Source: a bacterium (GTDB taxonomy: Bacteria > AUK180 > JAQVHJ01). Taken from it: a stretch of DNA of 5,556 bases. The position numbers were made by a program, and so were the translations under genes. The stretch spans positions 1 through 5,556 of the forward strand of contig JAQVHJ010000174.1 in the NCBI GenBank assembly GCA_028696285.1. The letters run 5' to 3'. Shown in pieces: positions 1-5,556 of this stretch; position 1 is the stretch's first letter, and every line of letters starts with the position of its first letter. Below the pieces are notes generated by a model. It was not told the DNA's origin, did no database searches, and saw nothing but the letters and a program-made list of their open reading frames with translations.

Positions 1-11
1 GGAATATTTCT

Positions 12-1367
12 TCATTGCACCTTCCATATATTCAATTGGTTCCCGACTGTAATGATTTCGTTAAAACCGTCATTATCAAAGTCATATACTATTAATGAAA
101 GAGATTTCTCTTCATCAACAGGAATTGTTTTAATAATTTCAAGGGAATTATTCAGGATTAAAATTTCAAAATCTAAATTTTTCGATTTATCATGTTTATA
201 ATCACGCGGCAAGACAACACGCTTATATTTAGTCAGAATCAACTCGACTTTACCGTCACCGTTAATATCATTTGCCACTTTGGGGTAAATTGGATAAAAT
301 AAATCTTCTGTTCTGTCCGGGTAGATTTTTTTTGTTTTAATAACATTAAAATTACTGTCTAACATGATAACATCTCCATTTACCGTAGCAACGACCAGTT
401 CTTCGGATGCATCACCGGTAAAATCCGCAAGGATAGGATGTCGTAAAATACCTATCGGGTTCCTTTTCCTTTTAAGAATCTTACCTGTTCCCGGATCTAT
501 TAAAACGAATTCGGAGTAATCATGAAAGTAACTCTGAGATGCAATCCCGATGATTTTATTATCATTTGTAACCAGGCCGTACGTTGTAAGGAAGAATCCG
601 TCAAAAGTAACCTTCCAAATCAAGTTTCCGTATAGGTCAAATAGCATAAGGTATGACTCACCAATATCAACAAGACCATTTACCTGAAGACCATTAGCCG
701 GTGCATACCCCCCCACAAGTATCTCTGGAACCCCGTCGTTATAAAGGAAATCCCTGACTGAATGGATAAATGGCCAAATAGCCATGTCAAAAGACCAGAA
801 TTCTTTTCCCGTTTCATAATCTGCCAACGTTAAAAGTCTTTCGTTTGAAGAGGAAAATTCGTCCAGTTCATTCCACTGTGAATAAAGCAGAAATTTCTTT
901 TCCTGAAAGTTAATATATTCAAGATCCTTAATTTCATATCTTGTTTCAATTAACTTGCTCCGGGTCTGTGAGTAACTTGTAGAGTAAATATTTTTCCGTA
1001 TCATTGTTATATACAATTGTTTTAAATCTTTATTAACATAAATATTTTGGCCTTCAAATATTTCACTTATCTCAAAATCACTGTTAATAGATTTCATAGA
1101 ATATTGTTCCAGAAAAAAAATGTAATTTTTCTTCTTATGAGTACAGGTCTTAAGACTGAAATCAAATCCCCTGAAAAAACCGGGAGCAGAAAAGACTGCT
1201 TTGAAATTTAAATCGTTAGGTTTTGACGGGAACGGATAGAAACAAGTATTCCTGTTATCATAACGGCAATAGTACCAGTTCTTATCCTGTTTCTTATGAC
1301 AGGAAGTAAGTATAACGCAAATAAACGTTATAATGACAATTAATTTAAAAACACAATTCTTTTTCAT
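12..1367 (-). CDS. Secreted lipoprotein with FG-GAP/PQQ-like beta-propeller repeats, function unknown
   Basis: Complete 451-residue protein. A positively charged start (MKK), a hydrophobic core at about residues 6-20 and the lipobox L-T-S-C ending at Cys23 form a type II signal peptide, so a lipid-anchored envelope protein is expected. No Asp follows the lipidated Cys, which by the enterobacterial rule would allow outer-membrane sorting; whether that rule applies here is unknown. Four acidic loops of the form D-x-x-x-D-G/A-x-x-E begin at D206, D315, D367 and D429, as in calcium-binding FG-GAP/VCBS propeller repeats. PQQ-propeller-like turns lie between them: D183-YETGKEFW, LYGNLIW near 245-251 and D291-PGTGK. 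Residues 24-180 show no recognised motif. Such propellers usually bind ligands or proteins rather than catalyse, so no function is assigned. The start is chosen for the signal peptide. The Shine-Dalgarno is poor: a GGA only 3 nt before the ATG. It has its own promoter in the 71-bp gap after the cyclase gene. Confidence 0.9.
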   Translation of the reverse strand: MKKNCVFKLIVIITFICVILTSCHKKQDKNWYYCRYDNRNTCFYPFPSKPNDLNFKAVFSAPGFFRGFDFSLKTCTHKKKNYIFFLEQYSMKSINSDFEISEIFEGQNIYVNKDLKQLYITMIRKNIYSTSYSQTRSKLIETRYEIKDLEYINFQEKKFLLYSQWNELDEFSSSNERLLTLADYETGKEFWSFDMAIWPFIHSVRDFLYNDGVPEILVGGYAPANGLQVNGLVDIGESYLMLFDLYGNLIWKVTFDGFFLTTYGLVTNDNKIIGIASQSYFHDYSEFVLIDPGTGKILKRKRNPIGILRHPILADFTGDASEELVVATVNGDVIMLDSNFNVIKTKKIYPDRTEDLFYPIYPKVANDINGDGKVELILTKYKRVVLPRDYKHDKSKNLDFEILILNNSLEIIKTIPVDEEKSLSLIVYDFDNDGFNEIITVGNQLNIWKVQ

Positions 1368-1394
1368 ACATCCAAAATCACTTTTCTCAAGTAA

Positions 1395-1424
1395 ATTTTA
1401 ACATAAAATATTTGATTTGTCAAG
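1395..1424 (-). promoter_or_regulatory. Sigma70-type promoter of the lipoprotein gene
   Basis: On the minus strand a perfect -35 hexamer TTGACA (1423-1418) is followed by exactly 17 bp and a -10 hexamer TAAAAT (1400-1395). A TG dinucleotide one base before the -10 gives an extended -10. Transcription should begin near 1388, leaving a leader of about 20 nt before the ATG at 1367. The promoter starts only 15 nt past the stop codon of the upstream cyclase gene, so the lipoprotein can be transcribed independently of it. The element matches the cyclase promoter at 25 of 30 positions. Confidence 0.8.
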
Positions 1425-1427
1425 TAA

Positions 1428-1446
1428 AAAGGTAATTGTTACCTTT
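1428..1446 (-). terminator. Weak intrinsic-terminator-like hairpin overlapping the cyclase stop codon
   Basis: On the minus strand AAAGGTAA and TTACCTTT form a perfect 8-bp stem around a 3-nt CAA loop. Two G-U pairs can extend it at the base, using the G bases at 1447-1448 and the T bases at 1426-1427. The descending arm runs into five T residues. The TAA stop codon of the cyclase gene (1441-1439) is inside the ascending arm. Only two of the eight pairs are G-C, so termination is probably inefficient; partial read-through into the lipoprotein gene is plausible. It could also be a fortuitous inverted repeat. Confidence 0.35.
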
Positions 1447-4400
1447 CCAAGGATTCTATCATAATTTTATTACGGTGATGGGGACTGCGACTATTTATTT
1501 TTTCAAAGGCATTCCGGGCTTTCCTTTTATATGTATTTTTTTTAAGAAGATCATATAGGAAGTAGTAACCGAATGCTTGTTTGTGGATATTATCTTTGTC
1601 TTTTATTATTTCCTTCAATTTCCTTAATGTTTCTTCAGGGGTATTCTTATAATTAAGTCTTGCCAATAAAATCTCTGCCTTTAAAAGAGTCTCCTGATCA
1701 TTAATTTCCTTTGCTGATTTCACTGCAGCTTCTGAATATTTCCTTGCCTGCCTTAATTTATTGAACTTATATGAAATCAATGCCATGTCAAAATAATGGA
1801 ATGGAATATGTTGTTTTATCCCAAGTTCCCTGCGCAAAAGGATTGATTTATTGCCAAATCTTATCGTTCTATTAAGGTCATTTTTAATGAAATACAGTTC
1901 AGAAAATCCACTGTATGTATAGATATAACTCTCTTTACTCTGGAGCTGTTTTGATAATTTCAATTTTTTTCTAAAGCAGTCCAGGGCTTCGTTCAGTTTC
2001 CCGACAGCACAGTAAAGCAGCCCTATATTCCCGAGAGCCGTGCTGATACTTCTGATATCACCCAATTCTTCGCTTATCGTAAAAACATTTTTAAAGGCTT
2101 CAAGTGCCTTATCATACTGTTTAGTTGCCTGAAAGATATTCCCCATATTCCCGAGTGTATATGCAATCCCCTGTTTATCTCCGTATTGTTTCGCCAGTTT
2201 CAGACGCATTTCATAGTACTCAAGAGCTTTTCCATAATTACCCTGATATAAATACAGGTTCCCCATCTGGAACAGGGATACCTGGTAATAATACAGTAAT
2301 TTATCCTTCTTTGTGATCTGAATAGCTTTACGTAAATGCTTTTCTGCCTTCTTAAATTCAGAGGTAATGGAATATATCATTCCTAAATGAATATGTGTTA
2401 TTACCAATGTTACAATTGAGATTGCACCTTTTTCCTTTTTCAGCTTGAATAGCTTATCCTGCGCATTCAACAGGAATTCCACGGATTTCTTGAAGTTTCC
2501 TGTAAAATAATAATGGTTCCCGATTGCATTTATTAATACAATAATACAGTCTTCATCCTTCAATGACCGGTAGAGCTCCAGAGAATTTTCAAGGTATTCC
2601 AAAGCCAAATCCATTTTTCCCAATTTATCGTATAGTGTTCCCAAATGATAATAAGCTAATGCAGTTATTCTTTTATTTTTATGCTTTTCCGATAATTCAA
2701 GTAAATTAATATAATGTTTCTCAGCTGAGGACCAGTCACCTGTTTTCTCAAGATGAACACTTTTATCATTGAGAAAATTCAGTTTTTTAATAACATTCTT
2801 TTCAAGCTCAATTAAAATATCCAGATATTTAATTGCGTCATGGAATAAATAATTCTTTTCAGAATAGTTCTTTCCTTTTATTAAATAATATTTTAATTTC
2901 GATTTTATCCCTGTATTGTAATAGTGATAAATTAAATCGGAATAATACTGTTCAAGTTTATTTTTGAATATTTTCTCAATCGCCTTAGCAGCAATGTAAT
3001 GAAGTTCCTTTCTTGTCTTATGAAGCTGCATCTGATAAATAGAATCCCGGATTAATGCATGCTTGAAGATATATGTCAGTTCCGTGAAAGCCTGCCAGAT
3101 GTTTTCCTGTTCAATCTCGGTTAATTCAGAAAAATCAAGTCTTCCCTTCAGCATTGCAGACAGGAGTTTCACGGAAAATTCTCTACCAAGGATAGATGCA
3201 GTTTTGATCAAGTTCCGTAAATTTTCCGAAAGCCGGTCTATTCTTGAAATGATGATCATGCTTATTTTTTCCGGCACTTTGAAATCACCTTTTATTTCAA
3301 ATTCATTATTCTGATTCAGGATAAGATTACCTGATTCCAATAAATATGAAACAGTCTGTTCAATATAAAAGGGATTCCCAGAAGCTTTTTCGTGGATTAG
3401 ATTGAGAAGCTTTGCAGTAACCGGGTACTTTGTAAGATCGGTTATCATCTGCTGCGTTGATTCGATATCCAGTTTATCAATCTGCACAGTGAGTTCCTTG
3501 ACCCCGCGGATTTTAATTCTGAAAGGGCTTCCGTCATTATTCAGCCTTGTAACTGCTATTAGAAGGATTCTTCTGGATTTTAAATTCTCACAGATAATAT
3601 TAAGAAGTCTTGCTGAATCGGAATCAATCCAGTGCAGATCCTCAAATATAAGTAAAACAGGTGTTTTCAGGCTTTGCGCGATGAAAAATATCCTGATTGC
3701 ATACCCGATATTCTTAAATTTTGTTGCCGGATCCAGATTCTCAATATCAGAACCGGGCCAGGATAGAGATAGAATTGATCCAAGAAACATTTTTGTCCTT
3801 TCTAATTCATTCCTGACCTCATGATCCCTAGTAGATTCAATAAGATTATTAAATTCAACATCAAATTTATCCCTATTCTTCAGCATATCCAGTTTATCAT
3901 CCTGCTTGAAATATTTCCTGAAGAAATATTTAAACGGGTTAAAACTATCCCTTACGACTTCATCTGAGGTTAAATAGAATGCTTTAAATTCATCTTTCGG
4001 GAATGTTCCCAGAAGCTCTGAAGTTAAACGGCTTTTCCCAATACCGGCAAATCCGTCAATATATACAATACCCCCAAACTCATTCCTTTTAATTAAAGTA
4101 ACTTGCTTCTTTAAGATGTTTAATTCTTGTTTTCTTCCGAACATTCTCCCCGAATACAACTTCTGAACTTCAATTTTCTTTCCGGATAATTTAAATAGTA
4201 TTCGTCTTCCAGAAACTCCTTTTAAACTAAAACTTCCCTTCTTTGAAATTAAAAAGTAATTCTCGAGTTCTTTCTTTATTTTTACATCAAATAAAATTTC
4301 ACCCGGTGCTGCAATTGACATATACCTTGATGAAAGATTAACCACCTCGCCAAGAGCAGTATACTCGCTGCTTATTGAGCTGCCGATAAATCCTGTGTAT

Positions 4401-5380
4401 GAAGCTCCGCATGAAATACCGGCTTTTAAAGAAATATCCTTAATATTATTCAGCACTTCAAAAGTAAATTCAGCTGAACGAAGGTACAGATTTTCAATTC
4501 CTTTCGGGGCACCGAACAGGATAAGTATTACATTCCCCTTATCTCCAAAATTAATCTTATTTAAGTACCCACCGTATTTCTCGGTGTACTTGAGAATTTT
4601 CCCTATGAATTGACCGAATATCTCTCCGGAATTTGAGAATAATTCTTTACTTGAAAAGGAAATGAATACTGATGTTATATTCCTGAACTCGCCCCAAGTT
4701 TTTAAAGTCATAATCTCCTTAGGAATAAATTTTTCCAATACCTGGTATTTTGATTTATACGAGTTTTTTTTCTTTTTTAATGTTTTAAAAGAATCATTCA
4801 ATTCTCCGGCAGAATAATAATTCTTTTTTTTCTTTATTAATTGAATGTTTTCTGAAATCATTTTTTTAACCGATTCATCAAAAATAATTTCTCCCGGCTG
4901 GCAGTATTGTTCAGAGATTATACTTTTATTTACTGCATTACCGTAAAAACAATATAAAAATCTTATTTCATTTTTTATTATTTTCCAATTAACTTTTCCA
5001 AAGGATATCCCTATCCTTGGTTTTAAAATAATTTCTTTCCGATCAATCTTAAAAATATTTGATTTGAATATTTTTATTATCTCTTTTGCACATATTATTG
5101 CAGATATTACGGATTTCCCGGGCAATACAGCTGTCATTGCATCCCCTGCAAATGTCGAAATGAATCCGGAAAATAAATTCACTTTTTCAATACATGGTTT
5201 AAATGTCTTATTAATTATTTCTGAAACAATCTCTGCACCAATATCCCCCTTTACAATAAGAGATTCAGTTAATTCAGTAAATCCTACAATATCAATGAAA
5301 AGAACAGAACCTTCAATCTCCCCTGCATCCTTTTGTTTCATGTAATTATTATGGATTATCTCAGGAATTAAATTTCTCAT
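1439..5380 (-). CDS. Tandem class III adenylate cyclase - STAND/AAA ATPase - TPR protein (soluble adenylyl cyclase-like)
   Basis: 1313 residues, with no signal peptide or membrane segment seen, so cytosolic. Cyclase domain 1 (about 20-195) has FIDIVGFT with metal ligand D30 and FAGD with D80. Cyclase domain 2 (about 230-400) has lost the first metal Asp (S241) but keeps K275 in NKINFGDKG and T341, N348 and R352 in EYTALGEVVNLSSR. Together they form one complete site expected to make cAMP from ATP; Lys plus Thr favours ATP over GTP. An AAA_16/STAND-type NTPase follows: GRKQEL near 415, Walker A GFAGIGKS (443-450), Walker B LLIFEDLHW (576-584), a sensor-like T611-R612 and GNPFY (668-672). A winged-helix-like segment (about 700-750) and a F-x-H-A-L-I-R element (772-778) resemble MalT-type proteins. 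About ten TPR units of roughly 40 residues fill about 830-1270. The ATPase and TPRs probably sense a partner or ligand and control the cyclase. The first ATG has a well-placed AGGA. The Lys-rich inter-cyclase linker contains two A8 runs. Confidence 0.93.
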   Translation of the reverse strand: MRNLIPEIIHNNYMKQKDAGEIEGSVLFIDIVGFTELTESLIVKGDIGAEIVSEIINKTFKPCIEKVNLFSGFISTFAGDAMTAVLPGKSVISAIICAKEIIKIFKSNIFKIDRKEIILKPRIGISFGKVNWKIIKNEIRFLYCFYGNAVNKSIISEQYCQPGEIIFDESVKKMISENIQLIKKKKNYYSAGELNDSFKTLKKKKNSYKSKYQVLEKFIPKEIMTLKTWGEFRNITSVFISFSSKELFSNSGEIFGQFIGKILKYTEKYGGYLNKINFGDKGNVILILFGAPKGIENLYLRSAEFTFEVLNNIKDISLKAGISCGASYTGFIGSSISSEYTALGEVVNLSSRYMSIAAPGEILFDVKIKKELENYFLISKKGSFSLKGVSGRRILFKLSGKKIEVQKLYSGRMFGRKQELNILKKQVTLIKRNEFGGIVYIDGFAGIGKSRLTSELLGTFPKDEFKAFYLTSDEVVRDSFNPFKYFFRKYFKQDDKLDMLKNRDKFDVEFNNLIESTRDHEVRNELERTKMFLGSILSLSWPGSDIENLDPATKFKNIGYAIRIFFIAQSLKTPVLLIFEDLHWIDSDSARLLNIICENLKSRRILLIAVTRLNNDGSPFRIKIRGVKELTVQIDKLDIESTQQMITDLTKYPVTAKLLNLIHEKASGNPFYIEQTVSYLLESGNLILNQNNEFEIKGDFKVPEKISMIIISRIDRLSENLRNLIKTASILGREFSVKLLSAMLKGRLDFSELTEIEQENIWQAFTELTYIFKHALIRDSIYQMQLHKTRKELHYIAAKAIEKIFKNKLEQYYSDLIYHYYNTGIKSKLKYYLIKGKNYSEKNYLFHDAIKYLDILIELEKNVIKKLNFLNDKSVHLEKTGDWSSAEKHYINLLELSEKHKNKRITALAYYHLGTLYDKLGKMDLALEYLENSLELYRSLKDEDCIIVLINAIGNHYYFTGNFKKSVEFLLNAQDKLFKLKKEKGAISIVTLVITHIHLGMIYSITSEFKKAEKHLRKAIQITKKDKLLYYYQVSLFQMGNLYLYQGNYGKALEYYEMRLKLAKQYGDKQGIAYTLGNMGNIFQATKQYDKALEAFKNVFTISEELGDIRSISTALGNIGLLYCAVGKLNEALDCFRKKLKLSKQLQSKESYIYTYSGFSELYFIKNDLNRTIRFGNKSILLRRELGIKQHIPFHYFDMALISYKFNKLRQARKYSEAAVKSAKEINDQETLLKAEILLARLNYKNTPEETLRKLKEIIKDKDNIHKQAFGYYFLYDLLKKNTYKRKARNAFEKINSRSPHHRNKIMIESLER

Positions 5381-5386
5381 TCTGCA

Positions 5387-5390
5387 TCCT
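5387..5390 (-). promoter_or_regulatory. Ribosome binding site that fixes the cyclase start
   Basis: AGGA on the minus strand lies 6 nt before the ATG at 5380-5378. It favours this start over the in-frame Met14. The ATG at 5387-5385 that overlaps the AGGA is out of frame. Confidence 0.7.
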
Positions 5391-5400
5391 ATTTTTTTTT

Positions 5401-5430
5401 ATTATAACATCTAATTTTTTATTTGTCAAG
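5401..5430 (-). promoter_or_regulatory. Consensus sigma70 promoter of the cyclase gene
   Basis: On the minus strand there is a perfect -35 TTGACA (5429-5424), a 17-bp spacer and a perfect -10 TATAAT (5406-5401), plus a TG one base before the -10 (extended -10). Transcription should start near 5394, inside a run of nine A residues (5400-5392), giving a leader of only about 14 nt. A promoter this close to consensus is unusual for a large regulatory protein and predicts strong basal initiation unless it is repressed. Confidence 0.88.
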
Positions 5431-5436
5431 GTACAA

Positions 5437-5456
5437 GCCCCCACAGGAGTTTCCCC
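5437..5456 (-). promoter_or_regulatory. G-rich island upstream of the cyclase -35, possible regulator site
   Basis: In an otherwise strongly AT-rich intergenic region the minus strand carries G4 and G5 runs separated by 11 nt. They lie about 43 to 62 bp upstream of the predicted transcription start, where activators commonly bind. There is no convincing inverted repeat and no CRP-like TGTGA-N6-TCACA. The regulatory role is inferred only from composition and position. Confidence 0.2.
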
Positions 5457-5509
5457 ATTTTTTTTACTATAGTAGTAATAACTGGTAATTATCATAATAT
5501 TTTGGACTT

Positions 5510-5528
5510 TTAAAGGAAATTCCTTTAA
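5510..5528. repeat. 19-bp palindrome TTAAAGGAA-A-TTCCTTTAA
   Basis: Nine-base arms (5510-5518 and 5520-5528) match perfectly around a single central A at 5519. No T-run follows on either strand, so it does not look like a terminator. As DNA it could be an operator for a dimeric regulator. As RNA an 8-bp stem with a 3-nt loop would hide the AAAGGA that could serve as Shine-Dalgarno for the possible rightward start at 5528. It is about 115 bp upstream of the predicted cyclase transcription start. Confidence 0.4.
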
Positions 5529-5556
5529 TGAATTTGCTTAAGATTTCATGTATCCC
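5528..5556 (+). CDS. Possible start of a divergent gene, cut by the window edge
   Basis: An ATG at 5528 opens a frame reading MNLLKISCI to the window end. AAAGGA at 5512-5517 lies 10 nt upstream as a possible Shine-Dalgarno. Only nine full codons are visible, so neither reality nor function can be judged. No good plus-strand promoter is seen: a CATAAT at 5493 has no matching -35. A minus-strand frame through the same bases is also open, ending with TAG at 5467, so the stretch could instead be the tail of an upstream gene or non-coding. Confidence 0.2.

Noticed and set aside
1570..2900. Periodic similarity in the TPR-coding part, considered as a DNA repeat array.
   Set aside because: The periodicity is at protein level (about 40 residues per TPR); the DNA copies are diverged and not a recent tandem duplication.
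2125..5345. Five plus-strand open frames (2125-2316, 3063-3314, 3402-3824, 4395-4613, 5064-5345).
   Set aside because: All lie inside the clear minus-strand cyclase/ATPase/TPR gene, have no family motifs and show shadow-like composition.
5437..5450. CRP-like half site (TGTG) near the cyclase promoter, considered as cAMP feedback control.
   Set aside because: No matching TCACA half at the required spacing; a four-base match is not evidence.
5453..5474. T8 run on the plus strand (5458-5465), considered as the tail of a plus-strand terminator.
   Set aside because: The sequence just upstream forms no stem longer than about 3 bp and no plus-strand gene ends there.
5467..5556. Minus-strand frame open from the window edge to a TAG at 5467, possibly the tail of an upstream gene.
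   Set aside because: Only 29 codons, no recognisable motif, and open frames of this length are common by chance; the visible part cannot distinguish gene from spacer.

Overview
The window is AT-rich bacterial DNA (roughly one-third G+C by eye) using the standard code. It holds two complete minus-strand genes and a short intergenic stretch at the right end. The lipoprotein signal peptide, the FG-GAP-like beta-propeller and the very large cyclase/ATPase/TPR protein suggest a free-living, signalling-rich bacterium, probably Gram-negative and perhaps from an FCB-type, Cloacimonadota-like or spirochaete-like lineage. The sequence alone does not fix the taxon. No RNA gene, CRISPR array, insertion sequence or integrase is visible.

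Layout on the minus strand, in order of transcription. (1) 5381-5556 is a regulatory region. It carries a textbook sigma70 promoter (TTGACA, 17-bp spacer, TATAAT), an A9 run at the expected transcription start, and a good Shine-Dalgarno site. A G-rich island lies just upstream of the -35, and a 19-bp palindrome overlaps a possible rightward gene start at the window edge. (2) 1439-5380 encodes a 1313-residue cytosolic protein: two class III nucleotide cyclase domains, a STAND/AAA_16-type ATPase with a winged-helix-like segment, and about ten TPR units. (3) 1368-1438 is a 71-bp gap. It contains a weak hairpin-plus-U-run overlapping the upstream stop codon, followed directly by a second sigma70 promoter that matches the first at 25 of 30 positions. 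(4) 12-1367 encodes a 451-residue lipoprotein with PQQ-like and FG-GAP-like propeller repeats.

The most informative reading is that the two cyclase domains divide the catalytic residues between them as in mammalian soluble adenylyl cyclase. Domain 1 keeps the two metal aspartates (D30, D80). Domain 2 keeps the base-binding Lys and Thr and the transition-state Asn and Arg (K275, T341, N348, R352). One complete active site is therefore expected, with the ATPase and TPR parts as regulatory modules. The second, pseudo-symmetric pocket, which binds bicarbonate in soluble adenylyl cyclase, has lost its recognisable residues.

The near-identical promoters suggest that cyclase and lipoprotein are expressed together. 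A functional link between envelope lipoprotein and cytosolic cyclase is only inference from neighbourhood.
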